Shown one piece after another: positions 49,476 through 60,548 of a DNA stretch of 64,000 bases (the stretch's first letter is position 1; every line of letters begins with the position of its first letter). The position numbers and the translations under genes were made by a program. The notes under the pieces are model-generated. The model had not been told where the DNA came from. It searched no databases and saw only the letters and a list, made by a program, of their open reading frames with translations. The stretch lies in assembly GCA_024699855.1 (NCBI GenBank), contig JAMPIQ010000001.1, positions 13,826,001 through 13,890,000 of the forward strand, read 5' to 3'. Source of the DNA: Aphelenchoides besseyi (Eukaryota > Nematoda > Chromadorea > Rhabditida > Aphelenchoididae).

Positions 49476-50309
49476 ATGGAACACTCGTCAGCATCCACAC
49501 ACAACGATGGAAGTCACGAAGCTGCGCCAACCAACGACACCACCGGCGACAGTTCGTCCAACGGTATGGCGATCGTTCTCGAACCGCTAATCGTTGAGCC
49601 TCATCGATCGGTCATTCGTTTGTATCAGTGGGTCTAATCTTCTGTGTCTTTTGATTCTTCGTATTTCAGTGATGTTTCCTTCAATGTCGAAGGCGCAATC
49701 TACGAGGGTCACGGCAAATTCCGCAATTTGTTTGTGTTGAAAAAGTCGGAGCATTTCGATTGTGAGTCCTGTTGTCGGCGGCTTATTGTTCGTTTCAGTG
49801 GTCTCTTACTCACTGGGCGGTCACGAAACTTTCACATCGATTGCAAAGACCTACGATCCGGAAACCAAACGCTACTACAACGTAAAGTTTTGGTTCCTCC
49901 TATTGTTATTTACGAGTTTTAGGAAAAAAGAGTCTTCTACATTGTTTGTCACGATCTTCTACCCATTCAATCGAAAGAACGAATTGCTGACGAGTTCATC
50001 ACGGCTTTGTGGTCGAAGTGTTTTGGCTGTGATTTCACTGCTCCACTTCTATCCGACGATGATGCGAACTCAGTGGCCTCGGACGATTGTCCTCTTCTCA
50101 GCGGTAAAGTTCAACAGCGCTTCAGCTCAATTTCAACGCTTTTGAACATCATGATGGTGTTACGGGACTTGGAAATCAGCAACTATATCGACCACGTGGA
50201 TGTCGCCATTTCGATGCAGGAACGAAACGAAATCGAACCGCCGTCCGAAAAGCTGAGTGTCAAACAACTGATCGATCAGTTCAATTCGTGGCAACGTCGA
50301 GTTCGATGA
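49476..50309 (+). CDS. conserved-looking cytoplasmic protein, unknown function
   Basis: Exons at 49476-49627, 49670-49761, 49799-49881 and 49923-50309 join in phase to 237 residues. The N-terminal ~35 residues are Ser/Thr/Asn-rich and disordered (MEHSSASTHNDGSHEA). A compact part follows (VEGAIYEGHGKFRNLFVLKK, YDPETKRYYN, EKRVFYIVCHDLLPIQSKER). The C-terminal half is helical with an acidic stretch (LLSDDDANSVASDD) and MVLRDLEISNYIDHVDVAI. There is no signal peptide and no TM. I do not recognise the family. All junctions are in phase with good splice sites, so the gene is likely real. It is the only plus-strand gene among the minus-strand membrane proteins. Confidence 0.65.
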
Positions 50310-50581
50310 CTATCGATTTTCGTCTTTAATCTCTAACGCAGTCACTGTATCATTTTCTTTTACTGTGATATTCCAACGATGACCTTTTCTCCGTTCTACT
50401 GCTTTCTACGGTTGCTACTTCAACGCATAAGCGTGTTCAATTCTAACCTTTGAATCGCCTGTCACTGTATAATAAACGTGATTACAATCGATTTGTAGTT
50501 GACAGAAGACTTTAGCGAATAAGTTTATTGCGTTAAACAGAACAATTGAGATAGAATAGAAACCCGTTAATTGATTGGACT

Positions 50582-51255
50582 TTATGGATAGACGCTCATA
50601 TCTTCGGTATGTTCAACCGCATAAGCCATTCGTTGACGCTTAGCAATGTCTTCTTTCAACCATTGATATGCGTTGTAAACGATGTAAACAAAATAAAGCT
50701 AAAAGTTCGATAAGTAAGTAGTGGATTGTTGAAATTACTTGAATGGCATCAATCAAGAAGACAATCCCAGCTAAAAAGATGATGTAGAGTTTTTGATTGA
50801 ACGGATCTCCGTGCCACAACATGACCTTAAAGCTTCAATTAGTAGGTTAACGTTGCAAGCCGATTACCGATGCAGTTTGATACGTGGTTAAAATCAACGA
50901 GACGACGAGTCGTGGGCTCTGAAGTTAACGTGTAAAATAGGAATTGCAAATATTTGGACCTCAAAAATGACAAACGGTAGATAGAAAATCGCTTGTCTTC
51001 GATACCAACCCGCGAGGAGAATCGCACTGACCATCAACAGAAGAACATATTGCAAAAGCCAGAGATTAAAACCCGTAGCAAAGATGTAATATCCGATGCT
51101 CAACGTCGACGCAACTATTGCAGATATCGCAATGTAGTAAGAAAAGTCCTGAGAAAATGAATTCCGAATATTGTGTAGAAACATACATTTACGTGTTGCT
51201 GACCCAAAACTGTGTAATCAGAGGCAACTAAGATCCACGAAATTGGACGTGTCAT
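50582..51255 (-). CDS. four-TM membrane protein (cluster member 2)
   Basis: Exons at 51255-51193, 51148-50960, 50918-50868, 50825-50739 and 50698-50582 join in phase to 168 residues. Start MTRPISWILVASDYTVLG. Hydrophobic segments: YIAISAIVASTLSIGYYIF, LWLLQYVLLLMVSAILLAGW, FYLPFVIFE with LVVSLILTTY, and YIIFLAGIVFLIDAIQLYFV followed by YIVYNAYQWLKED. The last motif (aromatic residues after TM4, then a charged end) is typical of nematode tetraspan/LAPTM-like proteins. Tail AVEHTEDMSVYP. Function unknown. Confidence 0.7.
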
Positions 51256-51914
51256 CTCAGAGAATCGAATACTGCAACTAGCGCACTTATATGAACTTCA
51301 GCCACAAGGTCTAGAGAATTTTGAATTTAAAAGCCAAGGAACCAAACAATGATTCTGTTGGAGTCGTGGAATCGAAAGCCTGCAGAAAGGTTCGTCTGTT
51401 TTTGTTCTGTACTTATGCTTCAATATAAAACGACACACACGCACCAGTCATAGAAATGCAAACACCGACTTTTGGCTCGTGGGTTTTTCGGACAACACGA
51501 TTGTCGCTTATCAATTTGCCGCAGCTTGACGCTTATAATACGCTCGATTGATGATAAAAGCGAACACTTTGCTTCAATAGAGGTTTCTACTATTCATCGA
51601 AAAAACAAACACAATCTAATGAACTAATCTAATAAGAGAAGACTTAAAAAGAGCCTGATTAGTCGGATTAGAAATCTGAAGTTAATGAGCGAAACAACGA
51701 AATTGAACTCAGTTTCGTTTTTATTCGACTATTAATCGTACAGAAAAAGTAGCTTTTCGAAACCGTTGGTCAGTCACGACTGTTTGTAAACATGTTTTGC
51801 CGTTAGGTTGCTGTGCAACGCGTCTTAAACGAAGCGGAAGTTTCTCCATTGACCGTTTGTTTGTAGTCCAAAGTTCTTGGTGATCTCTAATCTCCAACGT
51901 TCGCTTGTTAGTTT
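51256..51914. other. intergenic, no gene recognised
   Basis: Promoter side of cluster member 2 and 3' side of cluster member 3. Only antisense or out-of-frame open frames are seen. Confidence 0.4.
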
Positions 51915-52459
51915 TTATTCTTTCGTTTGTTCTTGAACCATGTTTTCGTAAGCTCGACGCAGAATTAGCAGCACATTGCAATGCTGAACGACGATATTAA
52001 GCATGAAAGCAATCGAAAGGCCGAGTATCAGATTCCGATCACCAATCTTCAACGGCAATCCGATCCATTGCCAAACCCAAAGATCGGACGGGTTGACCCA
52101 ACGATTGTTGTCGATGTAATAGAGAAACCAAAACAGGCCGAAGAAAATGCTTGATATCCACGCCAAAGCCCACTAAAAACGAAGGTGAGTTCAAGTCTCA
52201 ATGTGACCACTTACATTTCCAATCACGTAAAAAGTGTATAGTCCGGGGTGTTCAGAGACATGGCCAATGAGAAGAATCAAATGAAAAATTGCTATCAAAC
52301 CATAGACTCCAATGACCGTGTAGTTGATACTAAGAACGCCCAAAGTGACGGCGGCAATCGACTCCAGAATTCCGATCATGAAAACATAGATGACCGCCAA
52401 CTTCAATTCTCAATTCAAAATCGCTAGATCACAGTCAAACTCACGCGTATCGGAACCAT
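51915..52459 (-). CDS. four-TM membrane protein (cluster member 3)
   Basis: Exons at 52459-52445, 52400-52215 and 52172-51915 join in phase to 152 residues. The five-codon first exon (MVPIR) is the only ATG I found whose phase fits exon 2; a start further upstream is possible. Hydrophobic segments: LAVIYVFMIGILESIAAVTL, VIGVYGLIAIFHLILLIG, WALAWISSIFFGLFWFLYYI and LILGLSIAFMLNIVVQHCNVLLI. The protein ends RRAYENMVQEQTKE, a charged tail after an aromatic helix, as in the other cluster members. Function unknown. Confidence 0.6.
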
Positions 52460-53074
52460 TTTGCAACAAACATATTCGTTTTCATTCTCGAATCGAACCC
52501 TATGAACGGGCAAGTGAACGTTGTGTTGATCGTTCGGTTTGGACATTAAAGGTAGTGACAGAGATCCACAAAGCTTTCAATCAAAAAGTATTCATTTAAC
52601 TTAATCGAATAAGCGACACAAATAAAAAATCAACAAGTTGAGGCGTGAATTGACCTCCGAAGAATTTTCTGTGGAAAGTTTGTGACTAATTAAAGTAATT
52701 AAACCGCACCCTTCGGCCATTTTTGTGTATCTCCCGACGAGAGTGATACGCTCAAATTGCATTACATGCTCATCAGCTCTCGCGTGATCATAAAAAACGA
52801 GTTGGAAGACGCAGATAATGCGGGAGCTTTGAGTAAGATCGACGCAACAAAACTGGTCAAAGATCGTTTGTTGATTAAAATTTGTGGCCGAGTTCAATTT
52901 TGGTCGTCACTGTACGGTTATCATTTGAATGAAGGTCTGGACTAACTCTATGATTAAAGAACGAGGGTTGCAAGTTCTAAAAAACTCGTTGCGTTCAGTT
53001 ATTCACTTTCTAATCAACACGTTTTCACAGCTCTAAACCGAAATTTTATTTTCTGACAACCATCAACTAAATTC
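52460..53074. other. intergenic, weak plus-strand frame only
   Basis: A 62-codon frame at 52757-52945 (+) has a helical composition (NELEDADNAGALSKIDATKL) but no splice partner or motif. I do not call a gene. Confidence 0.35.
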
Positions 53075-54283
53075 CTAAACGTCAGCCATTTGACGAATAT
53101 CCAATGTCTTCTCGTCTAATTCCCAAACCGGCATGTGTTCGTACTCGCTCGTTTCCTTGTTCGGTTGCACAAATTTGGCATCACGCAAATAGGAGACCAA
53201 AACTTTCAACGACTCGAAGAGCGGAGTTTTAAAGCCAAAATCCGAAATACTCCAACGACCATCAACCATCTTGTTCAACGGCAAGTAATGGAGCTAAAAT
53301 GGAATTGAACTTTCGGATTATAACCATTACTCACGATTCCACGTGATGTCTTGTACGCCAACAAAAGACGACATCTTGTTAAGATCTCTTTGGTTGGGTC
53401 GAAGCCGGGCCAGAAGACCGCAAGCTCACGCGCCTTGAGAACGTAATTAATGGTCTTGGGATGCAAAACTCCGTAAAAATAGCCGTTGAAGTGAACGATT
53501 TCTAGGTCGTTGGGCAAGTGGAATTGCATCTTCTTAGTCTTGGTCGCTTGCAAAAATTGACGTCGAATGCGATTCTCGGAACAGACGGTACGATGAATGC
53601 GGCGATCGTAGTAGTTCTTCTCCGAATGCGCTCCAAAAGCCGGACGTTTTGGCCAACTGGTGATCTGAAAATCATTTTGAAGCATGAATGATTGGTTGAT
53701 CTTCACATCCGATTGCTTACCTTCTTTTCATCGTCAAGTGCGTAGCTTGGCGGCGTGATAGTCAACGAAGAAATTTCATTGGCATTTTCACATTCTGTCT
53801 CGCGCAAGAAATTGTCGATCATTTCGCTCGACAATTTGCCATCCTTCGTTCGGTTTTTAATCCAGATCTGGATTTAAAGTCGTAAGATGAAGATAACCAC
53901 AAACTTACGATGACTCTGTCCAAAACCTCCTCATCCAATTTAAGCTCTTGGTTCGCCTTCAAAGTTGCAAACGTCGCTTCAACGACTGTCTTGTCCGAAG
54001 ATATCAATTTCGGCAAGAGTTGACTTAACGCTTTCCTTTGTTCGGAAGTGACATTAACTTTTGGCTTGACGACTGGCTCCGACAATCCCAACGAAGTGGC
54101 TGAGCTTGAGATTTTGGCCATTTGGAGCGGACTGATTTGCAGCAAACTCCACGGTTGAACTGAATTCTCTCGAAGAAAATTGAAACAAAAGTTTTTGCAT
54201 AAGTAATTATTGTGTTGGAAAAGAAGTTCTCGAACAGCTACCAACTTATCAAGAGTACAGAATTTGCAATTTCCACCACTCAA
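53075..54283 (-). CDS. probable mitochondrial (ribosomal mL37/mL65-like) protein
   Basis: Several exons read toward low coordinates. An N-terminal part (in-frame ATGs at 54283 and 54121) has Arg/Cys/aromatic text like a mitochondrial presequence (LCKNFCFNFLRENSVQPWS), then helical SEQRKALSQLLPKLIS and KANQELKLDEEVLDRVI. A middle exon (~53667-53335) has ITSWPKRPAFGAHSEKNYY, TKKMQFHLPNDLE, FNGYFYGVLHPKTINYVLK and FWPGFDPTKEILTRCRLLL. The last exon, with GRWSISDFGFKTPLFESLKV and MPVWELDEKTLDIRQMADV, stops at 53075. The FHLP text and a late 'PLFES(L)' segment remind me of mitoribosomal mL65/mL37, but this is weak and could be another mitochondrial protein. The junctions were not all resolved and the start is ambiguous. 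Confidence 0.5.
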
Positions 54284-54466
54284 GTTATCTCGATCGCGAC
54301 TTCACAAACCCGTTGGCCAAACAAATGAGTTCTTCGCCAACTCATCAAACGAATTGAGCGTACAAAGCATGAAACGAAACTGATTTTCGAATGGGAATTT
54401 CAAGAACGCGACCTTGGCAATCGCTCTCCGGCACTAAACAACAAACACAATGATGAAGAAACGGAA

Positions 54467-55168
54467 ATGGAGCATCAAAGCCAAACTGCACCTTCAGCGA
54501 TCGATGACACACCGATTCAAATAGTGTCATTTTGGCTTTCGCAGGTTGATAACGATGCCAATGGACTGAGCAATACGGAATTCTCAGTCAATTGCTATCG
54601 AACGTGTTCGACAGGTTCGATTGGTCGTGAGGTTGCCGTTGGTGAGCTAAACGTTTCACGTTATTCACTGTTTTCCAGGGTTTGATTACGCGGCGTTCAC
54701 TCAACATCAACAGACTTTAGCGGCTCTTGCGTGCGTAGCTGATTTCAAGAAGTTGCCGTCATTTAATGCCAAATACAAAACATGGATTGAGATTGTCGAT
54801 TGCTTGCCAAAAGCGGTAAACGACGCAGATTCAACAAACGTTTTGAAGATTTGCAAAAATTCGTCACCAGTTTTTACATTTGTAAAGTTGACCCTCGCAA
54901 ACCGAACAATAGCGACAAATCACGTTCGTTCGCAAAGACAGAAAACAATCATTATTCAACGGCTTATAAGTACAATAACTCTTCGAATGAATTAATGTCA
55001 GAATTGTGTTGTTCGGATCGGAAACCACTTAACGAAATGCGAGCTCAACGAATTGATCGCTCTGTCCGTCGCGGGCGTCTAATGGACTGTGGGAGCCGGA
55101 TCTTCGCGGCCTATTCAACAAGTGCATTCTCACCAATCGGACAAGTTTCGATTCCGCTTTCTGTTTGA
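54467..55168 (+). CDS. unresolved gene next to the retroelement
   Basis: Exon 1 54467-54641 (MEHQSQTAPSAIDDTPIQI) joins in phase through GTGAGC/TTCCAG to exon 2 from 54679 (GFDYAAFTQHQQTLAALACV, KYKTWIEIVDCLPKA). Beyond ~54815 two frames compete: one continues VNDADSTNVLKIC; the other, KRFEDLQKFVTSFYICKVDP, is open to 55168 and ends SPIGQVSIPLSV. I found no splice that joins the second frame cleanly, so there may be a frameshift or a missed exon. No family recognised. Its 3' end lies right at the start of the repeat/LTR-like region, so it may be truncated. Confidence 0.4.
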
Positions 55169-55243
55169 ATTGGCTCTGAAACTGTTTGATTTTGTTCGAG
55201 TTTGTTTTGAATTGTTTGAATCTGTTTGAATTGTTTTGACTTG
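55154..55243 (+). repeat. degenerate TGTTTGAAT-type short repeats
   Basis: About eight imperfect units of (C/T)TGTTTGAAT or TTTGTTTTGAAT, such as CTGTTTGAATTGG, CTGTTTGATTTTG and TTGTTTGAATCTG. They mark the left border of the LTR-like region. Confidence 0.7.
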
Positions 55244-55458
55244 TGATCGCCGCGATTTCAAGTAAACGGTCTATTAGCCGAAGTTAAAGGACTACTCGCT
55301 TGAGCTGCGGCCCTCGGGCGTCCACCATATCGGACGCTTGTGAGACAACATTGGAATACGATTCTACGGATAGGAATCGTACAGCTCGTCTTTTGTAGTT
55401 AACAAGCTAGTAATCAGTTCGATTGACTGATTGTCGCTTTTTTTTATCTTTTTGTGTT

Positions 55459-55490
55459 GTCCGCGATCTAATGGATCGCGGACATAAAAG
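55459..55490 (+). promoter_or_regulatory. perfect 10-bp hairpin followed by TATA-like box (cassette 1)
   Basis: GTCCGCGATC-TAATG-GATCGCGGAC folds perfectly and is followed at once by ATAAAAG. An AATAAA follows at 55597. Arrangement like an LTR U3/R with promoter and polyadenylation signal, reading on the plus strand. Confidence 0.5.
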
Positions 55491-55671
55491 ACCCGACTGC
55501 GAAGCGCCGGCCTTCAATCCCACATCTTCCGTTCGCATCAACGACGCGTTCTTTCAACACGCGAGCCGTTGGCGAACTGATTGAGCCGGGTGTTCTAATA
55601 AATTTTGGTTTACGACCAATTGACTAACGATCAATATTATCACGGTCATGTGTTCTGAATGTTTTGTACTT

Positions 55672-55705
55672 GTCCGCTGCAACATCGCAGCGGATATAAA
55701 AAGAG
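55672..55705 (+). promoter_or_regulatory. 9-bp hairpin followed by TATA box (cassette 2)
   Basis: GTCCGCTGC-AACATC-GCAGCGGAT, then ATATAAAAAGAG; an AATAAA follows at 55853. It has the same order as cassette 1, 213 bases downstream, with a different stem sequence. Confidence 0.5.
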
Positions 55706-56351
55706 AAACCGCTGTAAAAGACTACGTATCTCTTCTCAAAATCTGTTCCTTGTAGGCGTAGAAGCCGCCCGCCGAGTTCCTGATCCTCAGGGACCCGGAG
55801 GCAACGTGCTGGTGGCTGATTCCCGAGCTGAGTGAGTCCTCAAACTTGGGTTAATAAACCTTTACTTCGCGACAAAGCCAAAGAAAACCATCAAAAACGA
55901 ATTACAAACAGCAAGGAAAAATCGCGGAGCAAAAAGAGCGAGAAGCCGCCGATCCGCCAATCGATCCGATCAAATGAAAGGGATCGACGTTTTTGTGTCC
56001 GTTGCGGACACTCCGGGCCGAGGCGAAGGTTGTGAGTCAGACTTAAAGAGCGACCCATTGGGAGGTCTTCGGAAGAATAGTAACTCGAATTCCCAATGCG
56101 AAACAGAATTGAACGAGTGAATCAGATTGAAAGGTTTAACTGAAAAGAGTCGTCGACTGATTTACAATCGCTCGACGGTCCGTAACTAGATAAGTGACGT
56201 AAGTAGAATAGACCGGACGGTGAGGAAAAACCCGTAGGAACAAAAACCTCCCGTATCCCATTTTGGCTAATTTGAACGTTCAGAGAGCAAAGAAGTTGAA
56301 GCAGGTTGTAACCGTGATAAACAAACTTGGTAAACGAGTGAAATTGATTAC

Positions 56352-57728
56352 TCATTGATGCCAGTTGTCCTTGTTGTAGGTGCTTGGAGCGAAACGAACG
56401 GTTTGTCTCGTTGGGCTCGTTGGCGTGAGTCCGATGTCGTCTGCACTTGCACGTCGACTTCGGATTCGCATTCGAATGCGTTTGACGGGTTGTGTTCGGC
56501 TCCAACACCATCGAACGGCCAATAGAGTCGAGAGAGTCGTAACCATCGAGACGAAACAGATCCACGAATATTTCATCCACGTCGGTGGCCAGATCGCTTC
56601 TAATTCAGCGATGAGTGGTAGATGTTGAAGTGACTGGGTAACCGGTCGTGCATCGAGATGTGCTTTCGCCGCTCGATGGAGGTCGTCAATCAATCTGTTG
56701 TGCCATGAGTATTGATCCGGGTGGTTCCACCCTCGAATGATTGGCTCTTCAGTTATCATGGTGAGCTTTCGATCTTCAGGTCGTTTGATCGGATGGTCTT
56801 TGAGTTGTCCGTTGTGATGATTGAGTCGTTGGTACTTGTCGTTCATCTTCAAAACGAGTTGATTCGTTTTGCACGACGCTCGGTTTTCGAGTTCGCTGAT
56901 TTCCAAAGTCTCAGGATCCAGGTACCATCGTTGCAACTCGTCTAGAGTCTTGGATCGAACTGATGGAGTTGATTTGCACGTTGGTGAAGGAACGAAGGTG
57001 ATATCCGGGATTTCGGCGCACAAGTGAATTTGCAAAATCTCGTCGCTGATCGTCTGAATGTGGATGGCAGTCGTATTGAATTGTCGTTGGACCCAACGAC
57101 GTGGATTGGCCTTGATGAGGTCATGAGTCGCCATCGCATTCAACTCAATCAGCTTGCAGAGATTGATGATCGTCGGTTTCATCATTTCTCGGACCTCATG
57201 GATCGCGTATTGATTTCGTGCTGCGATGTCGTCGCTGTGCATCGATCTCGGCTTTCGGGTTCGAATTGCAACCGCGTAGTTCTGAGCTGTAGCGTTGAGC
57301 CGTAATCCATCTTGCCATTCACCGTCTTGTCTAACCGTAAGCATCATCTGTTCTGTAGCGCTTATCCAACTTTGGCCGATCATCGTTCCTCGTTTCTTTC
57401 CCAGACTGCGGTACTTCTTCGATTGTTCATTCGTCGGCTCCCAAATTGTCGCTTCGGTTGTTGAGATCGAGCAGTAACCTCGTTGGTATTCGCATTGACT
57501 CATGTCGGTAGCAATGGAACTCGGATGAATGTTATTCACCTCGGCGTAGATTCGAATGCTTTCCAAGACACAGTTGCGAGTCGTGACTTCGACTGGTCTT
57601 CGAATCAAACTTCTCAGTCGATTCGATGTGTAGCTGCTGTCCACGTGGTCGTTCGTTCTCCAAACCGATCCGTGCCGTTGCAGCGTTCCGAATTTGCATC
57701 GTTTTTCTCTGATCATCGTCTCTCGCAT
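56352..57728 (-). pseudogene. env-like glycoprotein frame of the retroelement
   Basis: A 458-codon frame overlapping the end of the previous one by 16 bases in another phase. It has scattered cysteines (NCVLESI, QCEYQRGYC, NLCKLIE), N-x-T/S sites, helical middle parts, and one clear membrane segment near the C-terminus (SWICFVSMVTTLSTLLAVRW), followed by a basic tail (RIRMRIRSRRAS). Such a layout (ectodomain, single anchor, short basic tail) fits the envelope-like proteins carried by some nematode BEL/Pao elements. I cannot tell its viral source by eye. Confidence 0.65.
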
Positions 57729-58690
57729 TCGGTTTTGGTCATCTCGTTGGTTTCGACTGTCACCGTTCGATCTTGTGGATATCCGTTGAGATCGGTGATC
57801 AGCTCATGCATCTGCGTGTCGTGTCGACACCGGTAACCGTTTACTTCGTACTGAAGATGATTGACTTCGAACAGCTCGAGGCTCAACGGTTCGCCTTGAT
57901 CGTGTTCTGTGAACGAACACGTCGGAATTGATGGCATGATCCACAGGATATGTGGTGCGTTCTTTGGGCAAATGAACGGTTTCTGAGCGATGACGGAAGT
58001 GACTAAGAGTGCGAAAATCATCAGAGTAGGCCGTAGATTCGTCCATTGAGAGATCTTGTTTCGAGCCACGTTTTTCGCTCGTCGCTGAGGTCGAGTTGTT
58101 GCTTCTGGTGTTGGACACACTACTCGTTGTGGTCCCTCAACTTCCGGACTTGTCTCCTGTTCTTCTTGGGCCGTTGCTCGTTGTTCTTCTTGATCTTCCT
58201 GTTGCACTTCTAGCGGATATACGCTGTTGATTGCGCGTTTGATCAGATGTCCGTTTTCCAATTCGATCTCCAACGTTCTCGGGACTGCTTCCTTGTCCGT
58301 CTGGATCTTCCGAATGATTCCAGTTTGCCAATTCATTCGGTGTTGCTGGTCGTCATGAAGAATTACTGTTTCTCCCAACTTCGGCGGTCTGGTGACACAA
58401 CGTCGATCGTTGTTGAATTGTCGACGATCAATGAGTGATGGTAAGTAAAGTTTTGTCCAGATCGTCCAAAATTTGTTGAGCTGAGATGTCTGCTGTTGAT
58501 GAAGTTTGCTCAATTGTCTGTGAAGTCTTCTTTCCACTTCGACATTGAACTCGGGATCCGCTGTGTCGCTGATTTGATGAATCACTTCTTGTCCACCCGG
58601 CATCAAGAAGTCGTACGGTCTGAGGATTGGAGTTGCTTCATGAGTTCGAAGTAATGGACGCTTGTTGATGACACTCTCGATCTTGATCAC
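57713..58690 (-). pseudogene. retroelement integrase C-terminus joined to env signal region
   Basis: Same frame as the integrase core after the TGA. It begins with the typical BEL/Pao text for the C-terminal part (INKRPL, GGQEVIH, FWTIWTKLYLPSL, LGETVILHDD, GIIRKIQTDKE). After a Gln/Glu-rich linker it contains a hydrophobic signal-like stretch (LRPTLMIFALLVTSVIAQ) and a Cys-containing ectodomain start. This suggests the envelope begins inside this frame and is then thrown out of frame at ~57713-57728. Confidence 0.75.
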
Positions 58691-58723
58691 CAGTTGTTCC
58701 GTAGATTTGAAATTCCACTTTGT

Positions 58724-60526
58724 TCATGCCATCGACCGAAAGAGTGCCTTTTTGACGTCTTTGATCAAACGTTCAAAGAATCCTCCGCGCCACGGCGAAC
58801 GTGGAGTCGTGAAAACCCACGAGAACTTGTGGTCATCACAAAACCGACGGGAAAGTTGAGTGGATGCTGCCTTGAACGTCTTGGCGTTATCCGAAATGAT
58901 GGTGTTTGGAGTTCCTCGACGAGCTTCAAAGCGATCGAAAGCGCGTAGAAAGTCGTCGGTGTTCGCTGATTCGACCAACTCGAGATGAACAGCCCGAGTC
59001 GATGCACACGTAAAGATAACGATAAAGGCTTCGGTATTTTTGAGATGTAATGGGCCGGCATGATCGACGCCAATCGTTTGAAACGGATGTGATTGAGTCA
59101 CTCGACACGACGGTAATTGCGCAAAGGTCGGTTGTTGGAACGGGATTGCGTCGAATCGTTTACAGTCGTCGCAACGAAGGTAAGCAGATTTGACGGTTCG
59201 GTAGTTGATGTGGTATTTTTGTCGTAATTCGGCAAACAATGTCGACGGGCCTGCGTGGTGCAGCTTCCGATGAGTGTAGTCGACGAGTTGTGTGGTGATC
59301 GGGTGCTGTTGCGGAAGCCAAATCGGTCGAATTTGTTCGGTGTCCAAATCCGAATACTTCAATCGACTGTGACATCGAAGCAATTGGTCGAGTTCATCAA
59401 TCACCATGTTTAACTGTTGACGTTTCTGGACTCCCGGTGGGCGTTCTTGTTGAGCTTTGCGAAGTAGTGCTCGTGTGGCTTCAACCGGAGTCGCTTCTGT
59501 CATTCCGTGAGTCTTGAGGTTGTCGACTGTCTTCTCAACCGACTCTTCCCATGTGGTACCGACGATCGGTTGAATAGTTGCGCCTTCTGTTTGAGTTAGG
59601 AAACACTGGAGTGCCTCATCATTTGATGCTGTCAAGCTGTCGATTTCGTTGGAGTGATCGGTCATCGGTAAGACGAGTGTTGACGGCCAATTACCAATCT
59701 GATTGACCCAACTCGGTCCGTTCCACCAAATTTTGCTGTTGCTCAGTGTTTCGAATGAACATCCTCGAGAGATAAGATCGGCTGGATTATCAGCTGTTGC
59801 CACGTGTCGAAATTCTGCCCACGAACGAACTTTACGGATTTCCGTCAAGCGATTGTGCACAAAAACGGGCAGTTTTTCGTTCGTTGTAGGAATTTGTTGA
59901 AGAACGATAGACGAATCTGACCAGATGATAACACGATCGATGTCCGGGAGTTCTGTCTTAATCAACTGTCCAATTCGACAGGCTATTGTGATGCCGAGTA
60001 GTTCGAGTCTTGGAATCGTCAGCGATGCGGAGAACTTATCCACGTGGTTCCTCGGCGCGATGCGACTTTTCGAGAAGATTAGATGGCACTTCGTTTCTCC
60101 AGATTGGTTTGTTGTTTGGAGATACGCCGCGGCGCCAAACGCATAACAACTTGCATCACTGAAGATGTGCAGTTGAGTTGAAATCGGATTGTCGACCGTC
60201 ACGTTTCGGGAGATTTTCAGTTGTCCCGTCCAGTTTGTTTCAATGTCCTTCCATTGGTCTTTCAGTTCTTGTGGCAGCTCGTCATCCCATTCGGCTTTCA
60301 CGTTCCACGCCTTTTGCAGTGTTCGTTTGGCATCAATCAAAATTGGAGCGAGAATGCCTAACGGATCGAAGATTCCGGCAGTTCGACTCAAGATCGTGCG
60401 TTTCGTAACCCGTTGGAGTTGCTTACAGTCGATTTTGATCTCGAATTCATCTGTTGCCGTTGACCATTGAAGTCCCAACGTTTTGCATGTCTTCGAAGTG
60501 TTCTGTGGATCGAACTTGGAGACCAC
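58724..60526 (-). pseudogene. retroelement RNase H and integrase core
   Basis: Continues the previous frame after a one-base-type shift. Visible: the Pao connector (LGLQWSTATDEF, GIFDPLGILAPILI), RNase H residues (HIFSDASCYAFGAAAY, WSDSSIVLQQI, DNPADLISRG), the zinc-binding part of integrase (HRKLHHAG ... CDDCKRF), and the catalytic triad context GVDHAGPL, SDNAKTF and FFERLIK. The last codon before the stop at 58724-58726 is in the same frame as the downstream piece, so a single TGA separates them. Confidence 0.85.
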
Positions 60527-60548
60527 GGAGTCGTTGTTTGAATAGTAC

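Larger units (their letters stand above)
55244..56121. other. LTR-like region, element not fully resolved
   Basis: Non-coding apart from a basic plus-strand frame at 55832-56035 with one CVRCGHSG motif. Promoter and poly(A) motifs read on the plus strand, while the retroelement to the right reads on the minus strand. It may be the 3' LTR of that element (its internal end is near 56122) or a solo or partial LTR of another one. I could not find matching TG...CA ends or a second copy, because the other end lies outside the window. Confidence 0.4.
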
